A stretch of DNA of 43,099 nucleotides from Bacteroidota bacterium (lineage in GTDB: Bacteria > Bacteroidota > Bacteroidia > Chitinophagales > Chitinophagaceae). A program made the translations under genes and the position numbers. The stretch lies in assembly GCA_018268035.1 (NCBI GenBank), contig JAFDXI010000093.1, positions 1-43,099 on the forward strand. The letters are read 5' to 3'. The notes below the pieces were generated by a model. It made no database searches. It worked only from the letters and a program-made list of their open reading frames with translations, and had not been told where the DNA came from. Shown in pieces: positions 34,580-43,012 of this stretch (position 1 is the first letter of the stretch; each line of letters starts with the position of its first letter).

Positions 34580-35812
34580 ATGGCATTAAATATTGTCTGG
34601 ATTGCATTTTTTATTATCGCTTTTATCATTGCATTAATCAAATGCATTTTTTTAGGCGATACCACCATTTTTAAAACTTTGGTGGATGGCATTTTTGACA
34701 CAGCAAAATCATCTGTAATTGATGTGGCATTTCCGCTTGCCGGTACCATGGTATTCTTTTTGGGACTGATGAAGATTGCAGAAAAAGCAGGCGCTATCAA
34801 CTTACTGGCACGCAGGTTAAATCCATTTATGAAAAGGTTGTTTCCTGAAATACCCAACGACCATCCTGTGATGGGTGAAATGGTGATGAACTTCAGCGCC
34901 AATATGCTGGGGCTTGACAATGCAGCAACACCTTTTGGTTTGAAAGCAATGGAAAGTCTTGAAAAAATTAACCCAAATAAAGGCACCGCCTCCAATGCAC
35001 AAATCATGTTTTTGGTGTTGCATACAAGCGGGTTGGTATTGATACCACTTTCTATTTTTACATACAGGATTTCTGTTGGTTCCCATGATGCGACAAGTGT
35101 TTTTATTCCATGTGTACTGGGTACTGTTATAACAACGCTGGCTTCAATCATTGTTGTTGGTATAAAACAAAAATTAAAATGGGATTTTGTTCTGGTTGCC
35201 TGGATGATGGGTTTAATCGCTATAGTTGCAGCGCTCATGTTTGGTGTTTATTTTATGGGGCCGGAAACAAAACATATTTTTAGTTCTGTTGCCGGCAATC
35301 TTGTTTTATTGGTCATCATCGTTGCTATTATCATCGGTGGTGTGTATAAAAAAGTTTCAGTGTTTGATGCTTTTATTGATGGTGCAAAAGAAGGTTTTGA
35401 TGTTGTACTGAAAATTATTCCTTACCTCGTAGGCATGCTTGTAGCTATCCGTGTTTTCCGCGATAGTGGCGCATTGAATTATATCACCGATGGTATTGCA
35501 TACCTGGTAAGATCAGCAGGATTGAATACTGATTTTGTGCCTGCTTTGCCCACAGCAATTATGAAACCATTCAGCGGTAGTGGCGCCAGGGGAATGATGA
35601 TTGATGCAATGAAAACTTATGGCCCTGATACTTTTGTAGGTAAACTCGCCTGCACTTTCCAGGGTTCCGCAGATACTACTTTTTATATCCTTGCTTTATA
35701 CTTTGGTAGCGTAGGAATTAAAAAAGTCCGTTATGCAGTATGGGCTGGCCTCGCCGCAGATATCATTGGTGTAATTGCAGCTATCATCATCGGCTATATT
35801 TTCTTTAAATAA
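34580..35812 (+). CDS. SpmA-SpmB fusion, nucleoside-recognition (Gate) domain membrane protein
   Basis: 410 residues from the ATG at 34580 (MALNIVWIAFF); the frame upstream of it has no membrane-protein character. There are two homologous halves. The first contains GETVxxxxx-like VMGEMVMNFSANMLGLDNAATPFGLKAMESL, the SpmA hallmark. The second (from about residue 245) contains FDAFIDGAKEGFDVVLKIIPYLVGMLVAIRVFRDSG and MKPFSGSGARGMMIDAMKTYGPD, the SpmB hallmark. These are polytopic inner-membrane proteins named for spore maturation in Bacillus. This organism group does not sporulate, so the role is probably a different transport or envelope function. The single-chain fusion is a form seen in Bacteroidota. 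Confidence 0.88.
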   Translation: MALNIVWIAFFIIAFIIALIKCIFLGDTTIFKTLVDGIFDTAKSSVIDVAFPLAGTMVFFLGLMKIAEKAGAINLLARRLNPFMKRLFPEIPNDHPVMGEMVMNFSANMLGLDNAATPFGLKAMESLEKINPNKGTASNAQIMFLVLHTSGLVLIPLSIFTYRISVGSHDATSVFIPCVLGTVITTLASIIVVGIKQKLKWDFVLVAWMMGLIAIVAALMFGVYFMGPETKHIFSSVAGNLVLLVIIVAIIIGGVYKKVSVFDAFIDGAKEGFDVVLKIIPYLVGMLVAIRVFRDSGALNYITDGIAYLVRSAGLNTDFVPALPTAIMKPFSGSGARGMMIDAMKTYGPDTFVGKLACTFQGSADTTFYILALYFGSVGIKKVRYAVWAGLAADIIGVIAAIIIGYIFFK

Positions 35813-35896
35813 AAATCAGCCGGCAATAAATTCATTGAAACTTTTTGCCGTTAATAACGTACTATGCATTTGCGAAACTTGCAAAATACAATTATC

Positions 35897-38452
35897 TTAA
35901 GCTGAATTCCTGCCGGCATTAATCAAACCAAATGAACAACGCATAGCCAACTTCTCATACTTTTCTTTAAAAGGTGAATCTTTCTTTTCGCGAATTTGCA
36001 TCAATGCATATTGCTGGATTGTTGCCAGTGGCAAAACAATGCGTTCCCGCATCTGCACACTTGATTGTTCCACTGGATAATCGGCCATTAATGTATCGTG
36101 CCCTGAAAGTTTTTTGATATACTCAACCGTAAGATTATACTCATTATTCATCATGTTCCACATTTTGCCATACCGTGGATTATCTGACAGGTATTGCGTT
36201 AATGGAAAATAACATTTCATCATTGCCATCTCACAATTGTCAATGAGTGTTTTAAAGAATAATGAATTCTTGTACAAAGCCTGCACATGTTTCCACTTAT
36301 GATTGGCTTCTGCTTTTTTCAAAGCTGTACCCACACCATAATAACCTGAAACATTTTGTTTCATCTGGCTGAAAGAACCAACAAATGGTATGGCACGCAG
36401 GTCATTCAAAGTAAGCGTAGATGCTTTACCACGTTTGGTGGGCCTGCTACCGATATTCGTTTCAGAGTAAAAACGCAACGCACTGATTTCTGCGAGGTAA
36501 TCCACAAAAACCGGATTGTTTTTTAACTGCAGGTAAGATTCGTAACTGTCTGCTGATAACTGCTTCAACAGTTTTTCTTCGCTGCCTGATAAAGTATTTT
36601 CTTTTGCAGAAAACAGGTCATTTGAAATACCGGCATTGAGCAATTGTTCAATGTTATATTGTGCAGAATCAATGGTGCCAAAATTTGAACTTACTGTTTG
36701 TCCTTGTATGGTCAATTGTATTTCTTTATTTGAAATCTCCTGTCCCATTGATGCATAAAACTTATGCGTCTTGCCGCCACCCCGTGCAGGAGGGCCGCCA
36801 CGACCATCAAAAAATATTACATCAATGCCATATTTCTTTGAAACACTTGTCAGCGTTTCTTTGGCTTTATAAATACTCCAATTGGCCATCAAATACCCAC
36901 CATCTTTTGTGCCGTCAGAAAAACCAAGCATGATGGTTTGTGTATTGTTGCGCAATTTCAAATGTTGGCGGTATGCAGTATTAGAATATAATTTTTTCAT
37001 TACAGCAGATGCATTGATTAAATCATCAATAGTTTCAAACAATGGCACAATGTCAACAGCTATTTCTTCTTTTTTCCAACCAGACAGCAGAAACAGTGCA
37101 TATACCTGAATCATGTGCAACGCATTCTCGCAATGACTGATGATATACCGGTGACAAGCCTCCTTGCCATTATTTTTCTGTATTGCCCCGATTGCATCTG
37201 CAGATTGAAGTGTGTCAGCAAAAAGTTCGTTACCATCAAATGATACTTCCGTCTTTTTCAACTTTAGCAGTATATCAATTTTTTTGTCTTCATCGAGGGA
37301 TGAATAATTAGCTGGTAAAATCTTTTGTTGTACCAGAGAATCAAAAAATTTATTGTGAATGGAGCTGTCCTGCCTTATATCGAGCGATGCAAAATACAAA
37401 CCAAAAATCCTGCATTTGAAAATCAGTTTATATACATCTTCAATAAATAAATTATTGTTCTGGCGAAGAACGATTACAATGTTTTCAAGGATGTCAATTA
37501 TTTCTTGTTGCGTTATTTTATCTGATACATTATTATAAAGGTTATCATACAACCGTTTTTCCAATTGAGTGATGAGTTCACTGGCGCCTTTAAATGTAAG
37601 CCTGCGTTTCAACCATCTTGCATTTTTATGATAAGAACGTAAAATGCCAAAACGTAATGCTTCCGCTACTTTTAAAGTAACTGCTGTTGTTACAAAAGGA
37701 TTACCATCCCTGTCAGCGCCTGGCCAGAAACCCATTTGTATCAATGGATGTTTTACCTGTATTGATTCGGAAAATTCATTCTTAAGAATTGACATGATAT
37801 TTCCAGCAGCATCATAAAAAACGTTCTCAAGAAACCATAATAAACTTAACGCTTCATCATAAGGCGTTGGTTTATGTTTTTTTAGAAATGGTGTCCGGCC
37901 CAACTGTTGCAGATAAGTGTTCACCAATTCGGTATCATCTTCTTTTAAAGCTTTTGCAAGGTCATTGATGATGCCGAGCACTTCACCTGTATAAAACTGA
38001 GTAGGGTGTGCAGTCAACACAATCCGGACTGCAAAATCATTCAGTTTTTTTATAAGCTCTTTTTCTTTGTGCATTTGACCCGTTTGCGAACAAAGTTGTT
38101 TTATTGTCCCTGGTCCATTGGTGTCATTTACTTCTTTGAATGCTGCATCTTCCAATGCATCAAACAAAACAACTTGTCTTTCGACGTATTGCACAAAACG
38201 GAATAATAAATCAATTCGATCTGCTTCTTTTTCATAAGAAGTGTTTTGCCTTAAAAAATCATTGATGATTTTGGAAGGACTTTGTTCCTTTCCAAAACCC
38301 TCCTCGCATTGCAACAAAAACAGTGAAAGTAACACACCGGTTTTTTCAATACTGTGAAAGGGTAATGATGTAAATAAACTGTTGTACAACTGGAATTTTA
38401 AGGCAACATGATTCTTAAACTCCTGTAACGCTACTGAAGATGCCTGGCTCAT
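35897..38452 (-). CDS. ppc: Phosphoenolpyruvate carboxylase (divergent Bacteroidota type)
   Basis: Carboxylates PEP to oxaloacetate, refilling the TCA cycle. At 851 residues it is close to the E. coli length. Family motifs are VLTAHPTQ (H149), PGADRDGNPFVT (244-255), ASLDIRQDS (355-363), PLFETIDDLINA, GFSDGTKDGGY (510-520), FFDGRGGPPARGGG (547-560), NIGSRPTKR, and LRAIPFVGSFSQMKQN. The catalytic His of the E. coli FHGRGG motif (H579) is Asp549 here, while the Arg of the second RGG (R557) is kept. The C-terminus reads INAGRNSA instead of the nearly invariant ending with NTG. It lies 47 nt after the synthase gene, probably in the same transcript. Confidence 0.92.
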   Translation of the reverse strand: MSQASSVALQEFKNHVALKFQLYNSLFTSLPFHSIEKTGVLLSLFLLQCEEGFGKEQSPSKIINDFLRQNTSYEKEADRIDLLFRFVQYVERQVVLFDALEDAAFKEVNDTNGPGTIKQLCSQTGQMHKEKELIKKLNDFAVRIVLTAHPTQFYTGEVLGIINDLAKALKEDDTELVNTYLQQLGRTPFLKKHKPTPYDEALSLLWFLENVFYDAAGNIMSILKNEFSESIQVKHPLIQMGFWPGADRDGNPFVTTAVTLKVAEALRFGILRSYHKNARWLKRRLTFKGASELITQLEKRLYDNLYNNVSDKITQQEIIDILENIVIVLRQNNNLFIEDVYKLIFKCRIFGLYFASLDIRQDSSIHNKFFDSLVQQKILPANYSSLDEDKKIDILLKLKKTEVSFDGNELFADTLQSADAIGAIQKNNGKEACHRYIISHCENALHMIQVYALFLLSGWKKEEIAVDIVPLFETIDDLINASAVMKKLYSNTAYRQHLKLRNNTQTIMLGFSDGTKDGGYLMANWSIYKAKETLTSVSKKYGIDVIFFDGRGGPPARGGGKTHKFYASMGQEISNKEIQLTIQGQTVSSNFGTIDSAQYNIEQLLNAGISNDLFSAKENTLSGSEEKLLKQLSADSYESYLQLKNNPVFVDYLAEISALRFYSETNIGSRPTKRGKASTLTLNDLRAIPFVGSFSQMKQNVSGYYGVGTALKKAEANHKWKHVQALYKNSLFFKTLIDNCEMAMMKCYFPLTQYLSDNPRYGKMWNMMNNEYNLTVEYIKKLSGHDTLMADYPVEQSSVQMRERIVLPLATIQQYALMQIREKKDSPFKEKYEKLAMRCSFGLINAGRNSA

Positions 38453-38499
38453 AATTGCGCTAAAAATATAAAATTTTTTGCAGTCACATTTATATCAAT

Positions 38500-39336
38500 T
38501 TATAAAATGTTGAAATGATATTGCAGACTTGCTTTGGCAGCAATATAAATTTTTTTGTATCCGTTGATGCGAATCCGTTTTTCAAAAATGGTGGCAGGTT
38601 TCAGTTTTTTAATTTTTTTAAATAATGACAAATAATACCTGTAAGCGACAAACACTCCCAGTCTTGATTTGGCTGGCAACATCATAATACCTTTATAGGC
38701 ATTGTCAAAATCATTTTGTATATCAGATTCTATTGCACTTTTTTGTTCTGCATTAAACTGGTTAAAATTGCAGTTTGGAAAATATATCCTGTTGAGCAAA
38801 TCATGATCAGATTTCATGTCTCTTAAAAAATTCACTTTTTGTAAAGCTGCTCCAAAACTTTGGGCATATTTTTTTAATTGTTCATAAAGTCCTGTATCGC
38901 CATTGCAGAATATAGTCAAACACATCAACCCAACCACTTCTGCGCTTCCATAAATATATTCTTTATACAAATTTTCATCGTAACATACTTGATCCAGGTC
39001 GGCCTGCATGCTTTTGAAAAAAGCATCTACCAATGTTAGGTCTATCTGGTATTTATTAATAGTGCGTTGGAAGCTGTGAAGGATGGGATTTAAGCTAATA
39101 CTTTGTTGTATGGCAAGATAGGTTTCTTTTTGATAAGATGCCAGCAACTGTGCTTTGTCAAAAGAATGAAATGAATCCACGATTTCATCAGCGAAACGAA
39201 CAAATCCATAAATATTCCTGATATCTTCACGATAATCTTTATGCAACAATCTTATGGCAGTTGCAAAAGAATTGCTGTAATTCTGCACAGTGATTTTACT
39301 ACATTGGCTACTTGTTTTATGAAAAAGCGCTATCAT
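38500..39336 (-). CDS. Phytoene/squalene synthase family protein (CrtB-like)
   Basis: 278 residues of the all-helical prenyltransferase family that joins two prenyl diphosphates head to head. The first Asp-rich motif is YGFVRFADEIVD (D50, E51, D54). The second is VNFLRDMKSDHDLLNRIYFP (D173, D177). Both have the spacing expected for Mg-diphosphate binding. By length and motifs it could make phytoene, or be a squalene/HpnC-D-like enzyme. No crtI, crtZ or isoprenoid gene is nearby to decide. It is followed by ppc after 47 nt. Confidence 0.85.
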   Translation of the reverse strand: MIALFHKTSSQCSKITVQNYSNSFATAIRLLHKDYREDIRNIYGFVRFADEIVDSFHSFDKAQLLASYQKETYLAIQQSISLNPILHSFQRTINKYQIDLTLVDAFFKSMQADLDQVCYDENLYKEYIYGSAEVVGLMCLTIFCNGDTGLYEQLKKYAQSFGAALQKVNFLRDMKSDHDLLNRIYFPNCNFNQFNAEQKSAIESDIQNDFDNAYKGIMMLPAKSRLGVFVAYRYYLSLFKKIKKLKPATIFEKRIRINGYKKIYIAAKASLQYHFNIL

Positions 39337-39459
39337 CAGTTTCTGCCTGCAATATTAATCATACTTCATAATGGATAAAAAAACGGTTAATATTTTTTAG
39401 TTAATAGTATTGGTTGTTCAATATTATGCACTCAATGATTTTTATTTTTTCATCATTTT

Positions 39460-39496
39460 AAAAAGCAAAAGCCTTGATATTTCTAACAAGGCTTTT
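39460..39496 (-). terminator. Terminator of the haloperoxidase gene
   Basis: 10-bp stem AAAAGCCTTG / CAAGGCTTTT (39467-39496) with a 10-nt loop, then TTTTGCTTTTT on the minus strand. It is 134 nt beyond the stop of the haloperoxidase-like gene and could also serve the plus strand, but no plus gene precedes it. Confidence 0.75.
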
Positions 39497-39629
39497 TGTA
39501 ATTGTTAATATTATTCTGTCTATCCGTTTTGAAAATTACCAAACTACTAAGCGAAATGGGTTAAATGTAAAATGTATTGCAAAAAAGCGGGTTGTAAAGC
39601 ATCTTATTATCATATAAATTATTCGTTTT

Positions 39630-41180
39630 TTATTCTGCCCCGTCAGATTTAGCTCTTGCAATTGCATATTCACCAACTCTTTTGCCTGCAACCATTCCGG
39701 AATCGCAATCCATTTTTGTGTGGATGCCGGCTATAAATCTCGATTGTGCAGCTTCTGCAGAAAAGGCTTCATATTTCCCTGCATTTGCCGGAATGATATG
39801 TCCTAAAATTGTTGAAGCTGATTCGCTGAATGTAGAATGCCCTGAGATGTATGAAGGAAAATTTGGAATACCCGTCAGTGTTTTTATTGAAGGTATTATT
39901 TGCGTTGGCCGCGGGTTGAAATAAAAATATTTTGTATCCCAACAAACAATTGCTGCATCCATTTGCCCCATGTTGAGCAATGCCATATTACGTGCCCAAC
40001 GTACTTCACTATAATTTTGTTGAATGAAATCTTCGGCTGCAATTGCATTCCAATGACCTGTTGGCGTGTATGTTCCAACGCCATCTGCCCAATACTGCAC
40101 AATTCTTTCCTGTTCCCTCGTTGGATTTTTTATTTGTTGATATGCGTCCTGGTTTTGTTCTAAAAATTCACCACTTTCTGTTGAGAAAGGATAGCCAGGG
40201 CGAATTAATGCTATCGTTGACGAATCAAACAAAAATGGTAATACACTGCCAAATAATGGCAACATAGGTGGGCGCTTGGGTACTTCAAGACTGTACCAGG
40301 GAGTTTCACCTCGTGCTGATGTGTTTGTTACAAATGAATTCCATACATCAGGGTTTCCACCTGAGGTGCCTGCATGGTCTGCTTTTGCCCGGGCAGTAAA
40401 TAAAGCAGCAATCTGCCTGCCCAAAGCTTCACCTGCTGTAATATCTGAGCGTGTTGCAGCGCCGCTTTGAATTGCTGCTAATTCTTCAGCTTCTACTTTT
40501 TGCTGAATGTTTGCAATTTCTGTTGGAAACATCATCTTCATTATTTCAGATGTTACACCTGCCAGCACTGCCGCTTCTGATGGATATGACGGTAAATCTG
40601 ATTTACCATTGATTGCATTGATTGCACCATCAACAGTATAAGGTGCAGGTTGGTTGTACAATTTTTTAAAATGCCAGCATGTAACAAGTGCATCGTATTG
40701 TGCTGCGCTTAAATATGCAAATGCCCTTGCCGCATAAGGTGGATTTGAAAATGGAAACTCCGGATAATTAAACGGGTTGGTTGCACTCGGTGCAGGATAT
40801 GTTCCGTCTTCCAGTTGATAAGGCGGAAGATTGTGTTTGGCTACCAGTTCACGCATGATTTCATTCCATCTTAATACACCTCCGGCTCCCCAATATTTGA
40901 TTTGATTTAATTCAGCATCACTTAAACTTTGCTGGTAACCTTTTATTTCGTTAAGATCAGCAAGGTAAGCTGATGAATTTGTAGCAGGTGGTGGCGCAAC
41001 TGAAAAGTTATCAGGGCTTGAAACCAAAACAGTTTTCCATGTTCCTGCATTCAGATCCTGAGAAACTGGATTTAATGCAGGCAGGTTATCTGTTCTTTCA
41101 ACAATATTTTTTGAACAAGATATATACAACACAGAGCTTATGATTGCTGTTGTTGTTATGATTGAAAATATTTTTTTCAT
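39630..41180 (-). CDS. Vanadium-dependent haloperoxidase-type PAP2 lipoprotein
   Basis: 516 residues, with a signal peptide ending in lipobox YISC (Cys22). The C-terminal lobe carries the full vanadate/phosphate pocket of the PAP2 superfamily: K417 and R424 in KYFYFNPRPT, S446-G447-H448 in PSYISGHSTF, R481 and H487 in SRFIAGIHTKMD, and D491. The spacing of K to R (7) and R to H (6) is that of vanadium chloroperoxidase. The N-terminal lobe (about 150-268) is a degenerate copy of the C-terminal one. It may act as a haloperoxidase or as a phosphatase; sequence alone does not decide. It lies 19 nt after an outer-membrane protein gene. Confidence 0.87.
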   Translation of the reverse strand: MKKIFSIITTTAIISSVLYISCSKNIVERTDNLPALNPVSQDLNAGTWKTVLVSSPDNFSVAPPPATNSSAYLADLNEIKGYQQSLSDAELNQIKYWGAGGVLRWNEIMRELVAKHNLPPYQLEDGTYPAPSATNPFNYPEFPFSNPPYAARAFAYLSAAQYDALVTCWHFKKLYNQPAPYTVDGAINAINGKSDLPSYPSEAAVLAGVTSEIMKMMFPTEIANIQQKVEAEELAAIQSGAATRSDITAGEALGRQIAALFTARAKADHAGTSGGNPDVWNSFVTNTSARGETPWYSLEVPKRPPMLPLFGSVLPFLFDSSTIALIRPGYPFSTESGEFLEQNQDAYQQIKNPTREQERIVQYWADGVGTYTPTGHWNAIAAEDFIQQNYSEVRWARNMALLNMGQMDAAIVCWDTKYFYFNPRPTQIIPSIKTLTGIPNFPSYISGHSTFSESASTILGHIIPANAGKYEAFSAEAAQSRFIAGIHTKMDCDSGMVAGKRVGEYAIARAKSDGAE

Positions 41181-41199
41181 TTTATTTTTTTTATGATGT

Positions 41200-42165
41200 T
41201 TAATTTATTGTACACAGTTTACAAGTGTGTGGTTGATTATTTTTCTTATGTGATAAGGGGAAAATATAAAACACAGATGCATTGTATTCTGTTGACTGAC
41301 CAATATTTCTGCCGTGCAACAAATAACTGCTGCCAGCTTCAATTGAGAGTGCAGGAAGTTTTTTAGGCACATATTTTATATGAACACCAGCAATACTTGC
41401 ATTCATGCGGTTGCTTGGAAATGGCATATCATTTCTGCGGATATCAAAACCACCCAATGTATTATTCTGACTGAAGAATGCTTCAGCAATCACACGAAAA
41501 CTCCTGTATCCTGTTCTCACATTGAAACCTGCCATGTCTGGCATTTCCACTTCGTTTGTAATATGCATTTCTGTTGTATAATATGAAGTGCGGTCAATAT
41601 GAATATTGTTTCTGTATTGATAAGTGCCGGAAACAGTTGCAAAAAATCCGTGGTGCTGATAGTCAAACATCAATCTTGCTGATGCTGTGGTGCTGTGCAA
41701 GCCCAGCGACAGTGGTAAATAATCAGCCTGGTAATTGCTGAGTGGTGTTGAAAACCCCGCTAAGCCATAAACAGAAAAAAGTGATTGCTTACCTAACTTT
41801 TTTTCTATTGGCATCCATTTTAACCATAATGAAAGATCTTGAATACCACTTGAATTGTGTAGCGTGCCTGCGGATGCTTTTGTGCTGATATAAGGAGCAC
41901 CAAATAAAAAGTTTAACCGGTCTGTGATTCCATAAACACCCATAATACTATATGTATTGGTAGAAACAGTACCGATGTTGTCGTTATCTCTTTTCAAAGT
42001 GCCTTCCCAATATTTGTTCCAACTGCTGTGGCTGAAAGTAGGGCCTACACAAAGATTATGTTGACCCATCATGATGGCATCCATATCTGTTTGTGCCTCG
42101 GCGGTTATTTGAAATAATGCAAGTAATGCTAACGCAAATACATTGCACTTAATAAAAGTTTGCAT
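41200..42165 (-). CDS. Outer-membrane beta-barrel protein (transporter-like)
   Basis: 321 residues with a Sec signal peptide ending at TAEAQ (25). The rest is alternating amphipathic strands rich in Tyr, Trp and Phe (YSIMGVYGITDRLNFLFGAPY, FSVYGLAGFSTPLSNY, FFATVSGTYQYRNNI), as in the MetA/phenol-degradation-type outer-membrane family. The last strand (YNASVFYIFPL) is followed by a 15-residue tail, SHKKNNQPHTCKLCTIN, with a CxxC pair, unusual for a barrel that normally ends in an aromatic residue. It is 19 nt upstream of the haloperoxidase-like gene, and the two should be co-transcribed. Solute unknown. Confidence 0.75.
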   Translation of the reverse strand: MQTFIKCNVFALALLALFQITAEAQTDMDAIMMGQHNLCVGPTFSHSSWNKYWEGTLKRDNDNIGTVSTNTYSIMGVYGITDRLNFLFGAPYISTKASAGTLHNSSGIQDLSLWLKWMPIEKKLGKQSLFSVYGLAGFSTPLSNYQADYLPLSLGLHSTTASARLMFDYQHHGFFATVSGTYQYRNNIHIDRTSYYTTEMHITNEVEMPDMAGFNVRTGYRSFRVIAEAFFSQNNTLGGFDIRRNDMPFPSNRMNASIAGVHIKYVPKKLPALSIEAGSSYLLHGRNIGQSTEYNASVFYIFPLSHKKNNQPHTCKLCTIN

Positions 42166-42278
42166 TGTATAAAAATATGTTGTGATTAATCAATAATAAT
42201 AATGAATAAGCCTGCTGTTGATAACAGCTTTATATAACCAGCATAAACAAAGCTGGAATTAGTTTTAAGTATAGGAAA

Positions 42279-42830
42279 TTAAACACGCGGAGGTCTTTCA
42301 GGAATTTGGGTTTCTCCTTTTTGAAGATATATAAAATTGTTTTCGGCGTAAATTTTATTCAGTATGTAATTTGAAAAGCTAATTGAGGAAATATCTGTTT
42401 TAATATAATCGCTCATTACAAGTTTAAAAGCAGCATTATTTCCGCCGGATTTTTTTGAAGCGTTATTCTGAAGGTCAATTTGGTTTTTAATAAAATCGTT
42501 TTCTGCAATTTGCAAATCCATTTTCTTGGTATCGGGCAAACACATTAATACCAGGTTGCCCTGGGATATTTTTTCTTTTACATAATGATAAATTTTTCCG
42601 TTCAGCGCAATGACGCCATCCTTTTTTTCAAATTTTTTTGTATCACTTAAGTATGGCATTGATAAAGGTACGGTGATGGTGATGAGCTGTGATTCATCAT
42701 AATCATCCTTGTCTATCTTAGCTGACAACTCTCTTTCCGCGTTCAATTGTAATGTATAAAACATCAGCCTGTAACCAATAAAATTATACAGGAGTAAAAT
42801 AAGTAATAGTATGGTTGCCGCTTTCTTCAA
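42279..42830 (-). CDS. Conserved-type hypothetical membrane-anchored protein
   Basis: 183 residues: one N-terminal hydrophobic helix (KKAATILLLILLLYNFIGY), then a soluble periplasmic part rich in beta (YDESQLITITVPLSMPYLSD, DGVIALNGKIYHYVKEKISQ, LVLMCLPDTKKMDLQIAENDF), and a proline-rich end. I recognise this layout from unnamed Chitinophagaceae proteins but know no function. The only start before the hydrophobic helix is TTG at 42830. A TATTTTG element at 42841-42847 (minus) is consistent with transcription starting close to it. It lies 113 nt upstream of the outer-membrane protein gene on the same strand; two small hairpins without T runs are in between. Confidence 0.75.
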   Translation of the reverse strand: MKKAATILLLILLLYNFIGYRLMFYTLQLNAERELSAKIDKDDYDESQLITITVPLSMPYLSDTKKFEKKDGVIALNGKIYHYVKEKISQGNLVLMCLPDTKKMDLQIAENDFIKNQIDLQNNASKKSGGNNAAFKLVMSDYIKTDISSISFSNYILNKIYAENNFIYLQKGETQIPERPPRV

Positions 42831-43012
42831 AAGACACCGGCAAAATAGTGAAATATTAATTAGTTAGAAAACTTTGTCCTGATTAATTTTTACTTTGTTT
42901 TATAGTTATTTCCACTACCATCCGGACTTTTTTTAAAAACACAGGATAATGTCCATGAAAGTATTGATTTTACTACATTATTAAATATACTTTTTGGAAT
43001 AAAAGTCTCCTA

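Noticed and set aside
34540-35238. Long minus-strand open frame (about 230 codons) opposite the SpmA-SpmB gene.
   Set aside because: It lies wholly within a convincing membrane-protein gene, shows no domain, and is explained by the codon use of the sense strand.
35813-35896. CGGCAA...TTGCCG and TTTGC...GCAAA dyads between the convergent SpmA-SpmB gene and ppc.
   Set aside because: Stems of 5-6 bp with long loops and no T run; not enough for a terminator call.
42210-42262. Two hairpins (GCTGTT-gat-AACAGC and CCAGC...GCTGG) between the unknown protein gene and the outer-membrane protein gene.
   Set aside because: Neither is followed by a T run on the minus strand, so I do not call a terminator.
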